Source: Candidatus Melainabacteria bacterium (GTDB lineage Bacteria; Cyanobacteriota; Vampirovibrionia; Obscuribacterales; Obscuribacteraceae). Taken from it: DNA of 60,294 nt. The stretch spans positions 1-60,294 of the forward strand of contig JACRFZ010000069.1 in the NCBI GenBank assembly GCA_016212515.1. Direction: 5' to 3'. A program made the translations under genes and the position numbers. The stretch's first letter is position 1; every line of letters starts with the position of its first letter. The notes beneath the pieces were generated by a model. That model had not been told where the DNA came from and searched no databases. It was given only the letters and a program-made list of their open reading frames with translations. Shown here piece by piece: positions 1 to 9,053 of this stretch.

Positions 1-510
1 ATTATTGACGACGGTCCGGTGGTGAGAAACTCAGCCGGGCAAATAGTGCCATCCAGCCAGGTCGGCTTCGGCAGCAATATCGGCGGTCGCCAGGCCCCTC
101 TGCAGCGAGCCGGCTTTCAGTCATACAGTTCGGGCATGCCCCAGTACAACCCCCAAAACCTACCTAGAGTTAATAATGGCGTGCCCACTCAGCCGGCAGT
201 AGCCCCCGGCGGGCCGGACAGCCTCACGGCCAAAGCCATGAAAATGGGCAAGAGCGGCAAGAGCAGGTCCACCAAGACCGCCTCTTCTAAGGGCGGCAGT
301 GTAGCCGGCAAGCCCGGCGTCAAGCAACCGGTCAATTCAGTCTCTGCCTACAACACCTACAAGGGCTACAGCCCAGTGGCCGCAGGCAATACGCCAGTTG
401 AACAGGCACCTGCAGGTGCCGCCGGTTCAGCCGGATCGGGCATGAACAGCTCAACAAATGTGCGCGGCAGCATTTTACACTGGTCAAGAAAGCGCAGCAG
501 TGGGCAATAG
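1..510 (+). CDS. C-terminal part of a low-complexity protein (left edge truncated)
   Basis: The reading frame is open to the left edge of the window, so this is probably the 3' end of a longer gene; GTG codons at 19 and 22 are possible but unsupported internal starts. About 169 residues are visible, rich in Gly, Pro, Ala, Ser and Asn, with a short basic stretch (KMGKSGKSRSTKTASSKGG) and no recognisable domain, membrane segment or catalytic motif. The composition suggests a disordered tail, possibly of an envelope or exported protein, but that is a guess. It is followed by an intergenic stretch and a tRNA gene. Confidence 0.55.
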   Translation: MIDDGPVVRNSAGQIVPSSQVGFGSNIGGRQAPLQRAGFQSYSSGMPQYNPQNLPRVNNGVPTQPAVAPGGPDSLTAKAMKMGKSGKSRSTKTASSKGGSVAGKPGVKQPVNSVSAYNTYKGYSPVAAGNTPVEQAPAGAAGSAGSGMNSSTNVRGSILHWSRKRSSGQ

Positions 511-601
511 CGCCATTCAGGTTAAGCACCGTAACAGCTAGTAACCAATGATCGCCCGACAACTGGCGGGTTCAAACGGCTATGGTAATATAAAAATTCT
601 T

Positions 602-675
602 CTGCCCGTAGCCCAGCTGGATAGAGCGCATGGCTACGAACCATGAGGTCGCAGGTTCGAATCCTGCCGGGCAGG
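602..675 (+). tRNA. tRNA-Arg (anticodon ACG)
   Basis: A cloverleaf can be folded by eye. The acceptor stem CTGCCCG pairs with CGGGCAG over seven pairs. The anticodon stem CATGG/CCATG holds loop CTACGAA (anticodon ACG at 636-638), and the T-arm is GCAGG-TTCGAAT-CCTGC. The discriminator is G and no CCA is encoded. ACG is normally edited to ICG by TadA to read CGN codons. Protein-like reading frames across this locus are translations of the tRNA. Confidence 0.95.
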
Positions 676-700
676 AACTTCACAAGTCCAATGCAAACCG

Positions 701-731
701 GCTCCCAATTTTGGGGGTCGTTTTTGTTTTG
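701..731 (+). terminator. Probable intrinsic terminator after tRNA-Arg
   Basis: A short hairpin built around CTCCCAA/TTGGGGG is followed by a T-rich run (TTTTTGTTTT), about 25 nt after the tRNA end. The position and T-tract fit a Rho-independent terminator. Confidence 0.6.
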
Positions 732-819
732 GGGTAGGCAATAAATTGGCGTGGACCATGGAAGGCCCGCGCAACTTTTAGCGCCGTGGTTAGAAACAAA
801 GTAAGTGGAATAACTATTG

Positions 820-1884
820 ATGCCCTTGCTTAATCGGACCACTTCTGGCGGAGAAAACTCGGTGCCCGAGATGAACAATTTGCCTGATGAAGGTGACACG
901 GCCTTTCAAAACGGTGACTTTGCAGCCGCCGCAGATTTCTGGCAAAAGCAATTGCAACCGGCAACCTCTCAAGCTGATGACACAGCCTGGCGCAATCATC
1001 TAGTGGCACGCCTGGCTCGCACTTTTATCTGCCAGCGCAAATACGCAGAAGCGGAGCAGCTTTTTGAGTCGTTTCCACAGTCGGCGTCCATTGTGCATGC
1101 CGTTCACGTTTCCATACTGGGCGAAACGGTCGGTGCCGGAAATTTTCAGAAAGCCTGTACGCTCTTTAAAAACGTAATCGGGGAAGAGCCTGTAAAAGAC
1201 ACTTTGAACATGCTCAACGCCAGGGCGGCCAACCACGAAGCTCTAAAAGTCAAATGCGAACTCTATACAGAGCTATTCAATTGGAATTGGTTTGATCCGA
1301 TGGCTGAACAATTTTTCCAACATTTTGCAACTATCCTGGCTAACAGGTTACGTAGAGAAAAGCATTACCAAACCGCCGCCGAAATTTTCGAAGAACTGAG
1401 CCTGCTTCTTCCAGGCAATCCATTTGCTCTAGCCTGCTTATTAGAAGTACAGATGGAGGCAGGCGATTACTTAAAAGCAATGAGTACTCTAAACAATCTA
1501 AAACACAGACTGACAGCAAATAACGAAGCCGACGCTACCTTCTTTGAAATTGTAGGGCTTTGCTACGAAGCCGAATTATCGGCAGTGCAAGGCGATCTGA
1601 GGCTTGCTAACAAACTATTTGTGAATGCAATCAACATGGCGAAGATACCAAGCTTTAACGCCTGGCTGGTACAGGACTGGAGCAACGAAATGGAGGCCCT
1701 GGCAGCAGACAAAGAAGGAAAACTATGGAGCACTACACCCCCTGAATCATTCAACTACGCCGCCGCCCTGCACTGCCTCATAAGCTACAGAAACTTTCAT
1801 AGCACATATGGAAGAGCATTATACTCACGCCAAATCGAACAGGTGGCTGAGCACATCAAGCAGTTTATACCTAGCTCTAGTTAA
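820..1884 (+). CDS. Tetratricopeptide-like repeat protein
   Basis: Soluble helical protein of about 354 residues without signal peptide or membrane segment. Helix-turn-helix pairs of TPR type recur, for example around YAEAEQLFESFPQ, TAAEIFEELSLLLPGNP and GDYLKAMSTLNNLKHRL. Such proteins act as protein-interaction scaffolds; no catalytic motif is seen. The ATG at 820 has no clear ribosome binding site. An in-frame GTG at 862 lies 8 nt after GGCGGAG and is a credible alternative start that would remove 14 residues. It stands alone, with the convergent exported-protein gene downstream. Confidence 0.8.
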   Translation: MPLLNRTTSGGENSVPEMNNLPDEGDTAFQNGDFAAAADFWQKQLQPATSQADDTAWRNHLVARLARTFICQRKYAEAEQLFESFPQSASIVHAVHVSILGETVGAGNFQKACTLFKNVIGEEPVKDTLNMLNARAANHEALKVKCELYTELFNWNWFDPMAEQFFQHFATILANRLRREKHYQTAAEIFEELSLLLPGNPFALACLLEVQMEAGDYLKAMSTLNNLKHRLTANNEADATFFEIVGLCYEAELSAVQGDLRLANKLFVNAINMAKIPSFNAWLVQDWSNEMEALAADKEGKLWSTTPPESFNYAAALHCLISYRNFHSTYGRALYSRQIEQVAEHIKQFIPSSS

Positions 1885-1955
1885 ATTCCAGGTAGCGCCT
1901 GTGCAGAACAATCGAGAACCTATCTAATGCAGCTGATCAAAATCGAGGCAGTTGC

Positions 1956-3065
1956 TCAAAAGGTAAAATGACTGCGGTAAGCCAAATCGAGTGATCTGAC
2001 GGCAAGGGCACGAGCTTTAGCAGGCGGCTCTTTGAACGTTTTCTGGTAGTAGACAGTAAGCGCATCAAGGGCCCTGGGGTAAAGAAGCTTCAACTGCTCA
2101 TACTGCTTCCTGTAAACAACACTTCCCTTACTCCATCTCTGCAAGCCCTTCTCGACTTCTTCTTTACTGTTTTTAGGCTGCCCTAAGGCCCACGGTCTTA
2201 GCATGAGATTGCCAACTGCCACCCGCGTTTCGCCTCTCAATCTGGCTGTCGGCTGCAGAGTACCTTCACTCTGGCTGGGAATGCCGATGATATTGTCGAG
2301 TAAGGCAAACATTTCGCGCAGGGGTCCATTAGGTAAAAGTGCAAGCGGCTTAGCTTCAGCCGAGAACCTGATGATACCGATAAGCTCAGCCTGACCGGAA
2401 GAAGAAGCTCTGTAAATAGCCCAATCGGGTATGACTTTCTCTTTAAGTGGCCAATCAGAGCGAGGATTAACAGCCACCACATGCTTATTGGTAGGATTAC
2501 GATATAACCACGGGCGGTGCCAAAGATTTCGATAGACAATGTAAGCACCGGCCATCTTCTTATTCTCTACCTGGCCGCTATCACCTGATTCATTCACCAG
2601 GGCTTCTACTTTGTTGACCGGCATATTCGCGTCTACACAATAGAGGTCAAACCAATCGCCCTGCCAGTTCATGGGTTTCTGTCCCACCACGAAACGACTT
2701 CCGCTCTCTGCGTCTTTCTGCTTGAATATGCGGTGACGCTCACCGGCCGGATTATCAGCTTCAATATAGGTAGAATCGAACCAGAAGGCACAGTTACTCT
2801 CACAGTCACGGTAGTTAGGAAGAGGACCAAGGATGACACCAAGCTTAGCTTTCCTTACAGGCTGGCAGTCCTCACTGAACTCCGGGGCAGTGCTGTTAAA
2901 GAGCAGCCTGGCAGCATTCAGCACCTGATTGCATTCCGCCAAAGAATATTTAGAATCAAGCTTGGGCCAGGATGAATGAGACTGGGGGCTGGCTTCTGCC
3001 CTGGAAGCCACTAGAAAAAGCAAACTTGCACAAATCGGCAGAACTCCAAATCTCTGAAATTTCAT
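1956..3065 (-). CDS. Exported protein of unknown function
   Basis: Begins at an ATG preceded by a strong GGAGG five bases upstream; a longer frame upstream lacks such support. The first 25 or so residues form a typical signal peptide (basic MKFQRF, hydrophobic core, cleavage after RAEA). The roughly 345-residue mature part has several Cys residues (AECNQV, SEDCQPV, YRDCESNCAFWF, LYCVD) that could form disulfides in the periplasm, and a Trp/Tyr-rich stretch (NLWHRPWLYRNP). I do not recognise a family. Nearest neighbours are a TPR protein (convergent) and an LptF/G permease (divergent). Confidence 0.8.
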   Translation of the reverse strand: MKFQRFGVLPICASLLFLVASRAEASPQSHSSWPKLDSKYSLAECNQVLNAARLLFNSTAPEFSEDCQPVRKAKLGVILGPLPNYRDCESNCAFWFDSTYIEADNPAGERHRIFKQKDAESGSRFVVGQKPMNWQGDWFDLYCVDANMPVNKVEALVNESGDSGQVENKKMAGAYIVYRNLWHRPWLYRNPTNKHVVAVNPRSDWPLKEKVIPDWAIYRASSSGQAELIGIIRFSAEAKPLALLPNGPLREMFALLDNIIGIPSQSEGTLQPTARLRGETRVAVGNLMLRPWALGQPKNSKEEVEKGLQRWSKGSVVYRKQYEQLKLLYPRALDALTVYYQKTFKEPPAKARALAVRSLDLAYRSHFTF

Positions 3066-3424
3066 AAGCCTCCAACAACATCCTGGCGACAGAACCATAC
3101 ACATGAGGGGAAGTCCCCTACCGGTAGCCCAAGGCCTGGGCACAGACACAGGATCGCCTTCTTCCTTAACTATTGGCTACTGGAAAGCATCCGGCAGATA
3201 AGCTAGGCTAGAGCGGTTCCAATGACTATCTCCATGGCGACCTCCACTATCTTTGACATCATTTTGCTTTCAGACACCACGGCAAAGCACCATTTTTCAC
3301 ACTGGTGCCGGATGCACCTCCCTTGGCGGCACCCAAGCATGGAGAGAGAAGAGCGAAAACGTCAAATCCCCGGGCGCGCACAACTATCTACCGCCCAAGT
3401 CAATTTTTTAGTCGGGTGCTTCCA
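3066..3424. other. Intergenic region between divergent genes
   Basis: About 360 bases separate the exported-protein gene from the permease gene. Short open frames exist, and the permease frame can be extended upstream to about 3305, but the extension has no domain character. I see no RNA gene or strong hairpin; promoters for both genes probably lie here. Confidence 0.4.
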
Positions 3425-4516
3425 ATGACTTTGTTCGACCGTTATGTCGTCAGAGAAACCTTGCAGGTCCTTTTGATCGGTACCCTTGCCATCATCGGCA
3501 TCTTTTTTGGCACTGCCGAATTTACCAATGTTCTCAATTTGATGAACGAGACCGGTTTGCCCCTGCATACGGTATTTTCCGTTATGCTCTTACAACTGCC
3601 TACCGGCCTTATCTTCTGTATGCCGGCCGGAGTAGTGGTGGCAGTCATGCTCGTACTTCAGCGCCAGAACAGAGACTCTGAAGTGGTGGCATTACAGCTT
3701 CAAGGCATTCCACTCAGAAGAGTACTGATGCCATTTCTCGCCCTTGGCCTCATTTCTACAAGCATTGCCTTTGCCGTAAGCGAAAATCTCGCACCACAAT
3801 CACGAGACCTATCACGGCGGCTCGTCACCCTTGCCACCCGCAAGGCCGACAGACCATTTGCCAACCGTAGCGAGATAAGATTGGAGAAGGAAAAAGACAA
3901 GCTCTCCAACATCATTGTGATCGCTCAAGACAAAGGAAGGACCGTAGAAGGTTTTGTCGACCTGGATCTGAGCGACAAGAACATGGTTAAGTTGATCTGG
4001 GCAGAATCAGCCAGGTGGGGCGACTACGTTTGGACACTTCACAACGGAAGGATTTTCGAACTTTTCTCCAGCACCAACCCCGGCACACAACTCAAGTTCA
4101 CAACCATGACGGTCTCCGACATGCTAAACGCAGAAGATCTGCTCAGTGACATGAACAAAACCACCCTCGATAAGACCAGCAGTGAACTACGAGCCGATAT
4201 CGAAATGCTCAAGAAAGCCGGAATCAAAGTACCAGCGTATCTATACTTTCAGTATTACAGACGTTTTTCCCACCCCCTCAGTTGCCTGTTGCTGGTACTG
4301 GCAGCAGCACCGATGGTGCTCTTCAACAAAAGAAAGCGCGCCGACTTCTCAATGATCTACGGCGGCACAGTGGTACTAGGATTCTTTCTGATGCAGGAAA
4401 TCAGTATGGCGCTGGTCGTGAATGGCCGCATTGATCCGCTGATTGCCGCCTGGCTATCGATTGCCGTATTGGGCTCACTGGGACTTTTGCTGACAGCCAT
4501 ATTGAGTCGATCGTAG
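3425..4516 (+). CDS. LptF/LptG-family permease (YjgP/YjgQ)
   Basis: 363 residues with the family layout: an N-terminal start of the form LFDRYVVRETLQVLLIG, three transmembrane helices within about 110 residues, a periplasmic beta-rich domain (about 140-270), then three C-terminal transmembrane helices. LptF/G permeases form the inner-membrane part of the ABC exporter that lifts lipopolysaccharide toward the outer membrane. This supports a Gram-negative envelope. The ATG chosen places the conserved DRY motif at the usual distance from the N-terminus; its ribosome site is weak. No LptB, LptC or second permease gene is adjacent, so the pairing is unknown. Confidence 0.88.
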   Translation: MTLFDRYVVRETLQVLLIGTLAIIGIFFGTAEFTNVLNLMNETGLPLHTVFSVMLLQLPTGLIFCMPAGVVVAVMLVLQRQNRDSEVVALQLQGIPLRRVLMPFLALGLISTSIAFAVSENLAPQSRDLSRRLVTLATRKADRPFANRSEIRLEKEKDKLSNIIVIAQDKGRTVEGFVDLDLSDKNMVKLIWAESARWGDYVWTLHNGRIFELFSSTNPGTQLKFTTMTVSDMLNAEDLLSDMNKTTLDKTSSELRADIEMLKKAGIKVPAYLYFQYYRRFSHPLSCLLLVLAAAPMVLFNKRKRADFSMIYGGTVVLGFFLMQEISMALVVNGRIDPLIAAWLSIAVLGSLGLLLTAILSRS

Positions 4517-4530
4517 ATGATAATGGTAGT

Positions 4531-4938
4531 TTACAACTGAAGGCCAAGTTCATCCAGGCATTCTCTCAGTTCAACGCTATCGTAATCACGCAGATTCATC
4601 CGTCGAAAGCCAGGCCACTCCGGTATCTTCTCCTGTGCTTCCGGCCAAAGCACAGTCAACCTATCCGGAACCTTTCCTTGAAACCATAGCCCGGCCCGAG
4701 CAGCAGACAAACGCAAGATCGATGATCGACAATCCTGATGCTCTTGCAAATCATGATAGTTCTCTTCCGTGTACTCATCCCCGTCGAAAGAAGACAATGG
4801 CGGACCAGTTGGATGTTCATCAAGCCATAGTATGCAGTTAAACGGCTCATAGCTGAGAGTTAGTCTGGCAGAAGCATCAAAACGCAAAGACTGATACTTA
4901 GCAAGGCACGAATCACAAAGTATAAAGTGCACGGTCAT
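4531..4938 (-). CDS. Small soluble hypothetical protein
   Basis: 135 residues starting at an ATG with AGAGGA eight bases upstream. Acidic protein with an N-terminal CDSC pair near residues 8-11 that could bind metal or be redox-active, though no second CxxC is present. No signal peptide or membrane helix. It is convergent with the permease gene (14-base gap) and lies just downstream of the Ser/Thr kinase on the same strand, so it may be the last gene of that transcript. Family not recognised. Confidence 0.7.
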   Translation of the reverse strand: MTVHFILCDSCLAKYQSLRFDASARLTLSYEPFNCILWLDEHPTGPPLSSFDGDEYTEENYHDLQEHQDCRSSILRLSAARAGLWFQGKVPDRLTVLWPEAQEKIPEWPGFRRMNLRDYDSVELRECLDELGLQL

Positions 4939-5003
4939 TGAGAAGATCCTCTAGGAAATGTCAGAGATTGCAGAAAAATGTCCAAATGCGAGGTAAGTGC
5001 CCT

Positions 5004-7322
5004 CTAAAATGGTCCACCTGCAGGACCATACATCCTGAGTCTTTTGGCGCCGGGCTCATTAAAATGCTGAACAAAATTAGCAAGGTCTGAACCTGGCACC
5101 GCCCACTTACTCGCAACTGCAAGCGCCTTAGCTACTCGATGCTGGTCGTTGTGCTCGGATGCGAACTCAGCCAAGACCAAGGCCATCCAGCCAGGATTAC
5201 CAGTATCCCCCACCTCAATTTCTTCTTGGCTTACCTTCACCTGGGCGAGCTCATCCAGCACTCTGTCTAATTGCGGAGCAATGACTCCAGGGTAAGCGGT
5301 CTGCATGCCGGTCAGATTAATTCGTTGAATCAGCGCTTGCGCTCTCGCCTCAGGGCTTTCTAACTTGCCACTATTGATAATCTGATCGTACAAGGCAAGC
5401 GCGTTCACCACTCCATCGGCGCTTTTACTCATACCAAATGCCGCCAAAAGCTTAGCCTTGTTACCCATGGGTGTATCCGGATAATTCAAAGCAGCTAACC
5501 TAACAGCCTTGTATTTCTCAGGATTGCGCCTGGCAAACTTTGCAACCTGCTTCTGCTGAAGATACTCCATCAAACCAGGTTCTTGTCTAACGGCAACGGC
5601 AACCCCACCTGCGACTAGCCCGACAAGATAGAAGCTCGAACACCATTTGATAGCGCGAAAGGCACTAGCTCTATAATTGGGCTGAGAGAACATGGAGTCG
5701 AAACAGATAGTAGCTAGACAGAATATAAAATTCAGACAAAGGAACAAACTAAAATCAAATTGAAAGGCAGCACCAGCCTCGCTTAGCGGCACACCTACCG
5801 ACAAACCTGCAAAAACGTTCAGGAGAGACAGACTGGAAAGATAACCAAAAGGCGAAGCCCCTATCAACAAGCACAAACACCGGATAGTGATCAGCCCAGC
5901 CCCAATACGAGACCTAGGTCGACTGTAACCACTATTTACCCGCTTCACAAGCCGAAGGTATGCGGCGAATACGCCGTCGTTGATGGTCAACCAGGCGGCT
6001 AGAGATGCGGCAGACAAAACTGCGACTATGCCAGCCAACAAATGATTATCCCAAATGCCAGGCGCAAAACCCGCCAGGAAAAGAAAGGGCGCTTGCAGTG
6101 CAATCACACAAAGAAGACAGAGTTCGGCCCGTCGGTATTCAATATTTACAGCAGCACATTCCTGGTTAATTACCAGAAGGTACAAAAAGACAAATCCGAG
6201 AATCGGCAAAGCGTAAGGAACCAGGCCAAAGGTCAGTCCACCAGAAAGAACAAATACGGCAGCCATTAGACCGGGTAAAGACTTCCCAAACTCGGGATTC
6301 TTTTGTGGTTCAAGATTTACTTCACCCAACTGAACAAGCACATTATCACAGCTTGGTGGGCGACGAGCCGGATCCTTCGCTAAACAGCTAAATAAAAGGT
6401 CTCTGTACTTGAACGGCACAGAGCTCAGGTCAACCGGTTCACTAATGTGTTGCAAAATGAGCTTGACCGGGTTCTCCTCGGTAAAGGGAGGCTTTCCGGT
6501 GAGCATTTCATAAAACACGCAAGCCAGAGAATAGATGTCGGATTGCACCGTTACCTCTTCCCCGCGCAGTTGCTCAGGACTCATATAGCGAGGACTCCCA
6601 AGCACATCAACGGCACTGGTAAGAGCCATTGTTTTGGTTCGCACCTCATAGATACAGTTAGCGATGCCAAAGTCCACTAGCTGAACCAGATCTGCGCCTG
6701 ACTCGGTCTTCGAAACCACAATATTTCCCGGCTTAATGTCCCTATGCACGATCCCTTTCATATGCGAATGGGACATCCCTTCACAGAGCTGGACAAGAAT
6801 GTCAATCGCTCTTTCCTCGGGAAGCGGTCCCTCCCTGTTTAAAATGTCTGAAAGGCTCTCACCATCGACATAGCGCATCAGTATGTAAGGACGCGCAATC
6901 CCATCAAAACCATAGCCAAAGGTGGCAGCTATGTTGGCGTGAGTCAGTTCTGAAGCCAGCTCAGCCTCTCGCTGGAAACGCTTCTTAGCGACTTCGTCGG
7001 TAAGAAGCTCGCCTTTGAGAACCTTAACAGCGAAATCCTCATCAAGCTTATTATCGTGCACCTTCCATACGGTCCCCATGCCGCCGGAACCAAGTAAGTC
7101 GAGCACCTCGTATCGGTCACCCAAATCGGGCGGAATCTCCATTTCAGCATCTGAGCCGGCAACGTCGCCGATGGAAGACTGGAATGAAGTTGTATGGACA
7201 AGCTGAACGTCATTGACGACCTTCAGCTTAGCCTCATCTTTTGCAGGTCTAAAATCAACCATCGATTTACACAATTCAAAGGGCTTGTCTCCGCATACAC
7301 TTCTATACCCAGAATTGAGCAC
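5004..7322 (-). CDS. Membrane Ser/Thr protein kinase (PknB-type)
   Basis: About 772 residues. The N-terminal Hanks-type kinase domain (about 70-330) has the Gly-rich loop GSGGMG (78-83), the VAIK lysine (K100), catalytic loop HRDIKPGN (Asp195), DFG (217-219) and SPEQ in place of APE, so it looks active. Six or so hydrophobic segments follow (about 345-580), then a helical tail resembling TPR. It phosphorylates Ser/Thr on unknown substrates from the inner membrane. The GTG start at 7322 is uncertain; an in-frame ATG at 7262 would remove 20 residues, and neither has a clear ribosome site. No PASTA or sensor domain is visible. Confidence 0.9.
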   Translation of the reverse strand: MLNSGYRSVCGDKPFELCKSMVDFRPAKDEAKLKVVNDVQLVHTTSFQSSIGDVAGSDAEMEIPPDLGDRYEVLDLLGSGGMGTVWKVHDNKLDEDFAVKVLKGELLTDEVAKKRFQREAELASELTHANIAATFGYGFDGIARPYILMRYVDGESLSDILNREGPLPEERAIDILVQLCEGMSHSHMKGIVHRDIKPGNIVVSKTESGADLVQLVDFGIANCIYEVRTKTMALTSAVDVLGSPRYMSPEQLRGEEVTVQSDIYSLACVFYEMLTGKPPFTEENPVKLILQHISEPVDLSSVPFKYRDLLFSCLAKDPARRPPSCDNVLVQLGEVNLEPQKNPEFGKSLPGLMAAVFVLSGGLTFGLVPYALPILGFVFLYLLVINQECAAVNIEYRRAELCLLCVIALQAPFLFLAGFAPGIWDNHLLAGIVAVLSAASLAAWLTINDGVFAAYLRLVKRVNSGYSRPRSRIGAGLITIRCLCLLIGASPFGYLSSLSLLNVFAGLSVGVPLSEAGAAFQFDFSLFLCLNFIFCLATICFDSMFSQPNYRASAFRAIKWCSSFYLVGLVAGGVAVAVRQEPGLMEYLQQKQVAKFARRNPEKYKAVRLAALNYPDTPMGNKAKLLAAFGMSKSADGVVNALALYDQIINSGKLESPEARAQALIQRINLTGMQTAYPGVIAPQLDRVLDELAQVKVSQEEIEVGDTGNPGWMALVLAEFASEHNDQHRVAKALAVASKWAVPGSDLANFVQHFNEPGAKRLRMYGPAGGPF

Positions 7323-7378
7323 TGAAGAATCAAGCCGAGGCAGACCGGCACTAGTGACAAATGGCCAGGCACAACACC

Positions 7379-8767
7379 CTAGTGCTCAAAAAGCAAATTG
7401 ACCTCAATAGTGTCAGCGGCAGACCCGGGGGCTGCCGGGTAAGGTTCAGCGGTCATGCAGGCGTTCAACACAGACTTATCGAAAGCTTCACTGCCACTAG
7501 ATTGAAGAATGACAAGATGAGCTACCCGACCGTTCTTTCTCAAGCCAACCACCACCTCGGTCTTACCACCACCCTCCATCACCCAGGCACCATGCGCTTT
7601 TCGACTTACCTCCACAATCCAGGGCTCCAGACCAGGATCAATGCCCCTGGGCGAAACGCCCTCCTCCTTTGCCAACTGCTTCATCATTTCATCAGGGCGA
7701 GGCTCTTCTATGGTCTGAAGCCAATCGGACTGACGCGCATCCGGCTCCACAAAAGGCACAACCCATCCATCGGAACGAAAACTGAGAGCTACCGGCGTTT
7801 TCGCCCATCGATTTCTTCTGAGCTTCTCCGGAGCCGGTGGAAGCGGTAACGCCGAAAGCAAACAATCCAAAACCTTCTGGTCAAATTCTTGGTTATTCGA
7901 CTCTTGGAAAATTCTATAATTGAATATATTGCCGTCAGAATCCACAAGGCAACTAACACAACATTCAATCGTGGGTCCCTTCGAAAATGGACGAAACTGC
8001 TTCAGCAGCTTAGCAACGATCTGCCTTGAAAAGGCATCGTACTCCTCACTGGATAATGGAATCAATCCAAAGGGGTAATTTGGATCGGGCCGCACAGGGC
8101 GAGAGATCTGCAGAGCCGACGAAGGCGGTTCGAACCCGTAAAGCAACTGAATAGTCTTTACATCTCGAGCAGAGAGTGCCTTCTGTATAGACAAAATTGG
8201 ATACATCACGTCATGAGGGTCAAGGCTGTGATTCACAAGACCAAGAGCATGACCAATCTCATGCAAACAAACTCCACGCATAAGGTCTATATCGAGTGGC
8301 TTAGCTCCGTATTGCGTCTTGATAGTAATTAAGGCAGAGTCCATATGATGTGGGCTCGTCTGATAGCTTGTCACACCGGCTACCAGAGGTTCCTGCTTCG
8401 GTAACTCAGCGACAAACCGGCAGGTAATATCTGCCGGAGACTCAGAAACGAAGCGAAACTTAATCCTGGAATTAGAGTTGGTTTCCCACTCATGGAATGA
8501 CTCCCTCAGAATCTTTTCAAACTCCGGTCTAAAGTTAACAATACCTGCGCCCGGTTCGATTAGAACGCGAACGGCCATGTCTCTGTCGAACCATCTAAAC
8601 GGATGTCCTTTAGTAACCTGCTGAAAATAATCGTCCTTTGGTGCCAAGAATGTTCTTGTCTTCGGAGAGGGACTGACTACCTGGGCCAAACCAGGCGGGG
8701 TAAAAACGCACGCCCCGGTCATGGCAAAAGTGAGAGCATAAATGCAGATTTTCCGGGAAAGTGTCAC
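7379..8767 (-). CDS. Exported matrixin-type zinc metalloprotease with two TonB-C-like domains
   Basis: 462 residues from a GTG preceded by TTGGAG; this start gives a clean signal peptide ending near GLAQ. The zinc motif HEIGHALGLVNH (about 169-180) followed by a Met-turn DVMYP is the metzincin/matrixin signature (M10), so all three His ligands and the catalytic Glu are present. Two regions of TonB/TolA C-terminal character follow, about 245-325 and 385-462, each with a '(S/K)xGxIxNxRIFQESN'-like strand and a conserved LPLPPAP or EPYPAAP turn. Fusion of a matrixin to tandem TonB-C modules is unusual. An alternative ATG at 8794 has no ribosome site. The kinase gene lies just downstream. Confidence 0.85.
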   Translation of the reverse strand: MTLSRKICIYALTFAMTGACVFTPPGLAQVVSPSPKTRTFLAPKDDYFQQVTKGHPFRWFDRDMAVRVLIEPGAGIVNFRPEFEKILRESFHEWETNSNSRIKFRFVSESPADITCRFVAELPKQEPLVAGVTSYQTSPHHMDSALITIKTQYGAKPLDIDLMRGVCLHEIGHALGLVNHSLDPHDVMYPILSIQKALSARDVKTIQLLYGFEPPSSALQISRPVRPDPNYPFGLIPLSSEEYDAFSRQIVAKLLKQFRPFSKGPTIECCVSCLVDSDGNIFNYRIFQESNNQEFDQKVLDCLLSALPLPPAPEKLRRNRWAKTPVALSFRSDGWVVPFVEPDARQSDWLQTIEEPRPDEMMKQLAKEEGVSPRGIDPGLEPWIVEVSRKAHGAWVMEGGGKTEVVVGLRKNGRVAHLVILQSSGSEAFDKSVLNACMTAEPYPAAPGSAADTIEVNLLFEH

Positions 8768-8952
8768 GGCGGCTCCAACTAGTAGAATGCTCATGGCATA
8801 AATGATCTTGCTAGCTAACTAAACCTAATCGCTGTGTTCGCCGATTGCTCAAGTAGCAAAAGCAAGGCACCATAATTCTACTAGAGCCCTTGCAAGTAAA
8901 CACACACTCACTAAAAGCTGCAAAACCAGGCACCTGAGTTTCTCCAAACCGG

Positions 8953-8977
8953 TGCAAACACTCGTAAAAGTGTTGCA
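8953..8977 (+). promoter_or_regulatory. Short hairpin in the leader of the 9054 gene
   Basis: TGCAAACACT and AGTGTTGCA pair around the loop CGTAAA with one bulged A. It lies about 75 bases before the start of the next gene, between divergent genes. No T-run follows, so a leader or operator role is more likely than termination. Confidence 0.35.
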
Positions 8978-9053
8978 GCCCGTCTTAGCTTGCATCGTAA
9001 ACAATCTAACATTTGGCTGCTGAGAGCCAATCTACCAAACGGGAAGAGAACAC

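Noticed and set aside
522..899. 125-residue minus-strand reading frame with a GRIRTCDLMVRSHALYP segment
   Set aside because: That peptide is the familiar translation of a tRNA gene on the opposite strand; the frame covers tRNA-Arg and its terminator.
3305..3424. Extended N-terminus of the LptF/G permease
   Set aside because: The extra 40 residues are polar and basic and would displace the conserved DRY start of the first membrane helix.
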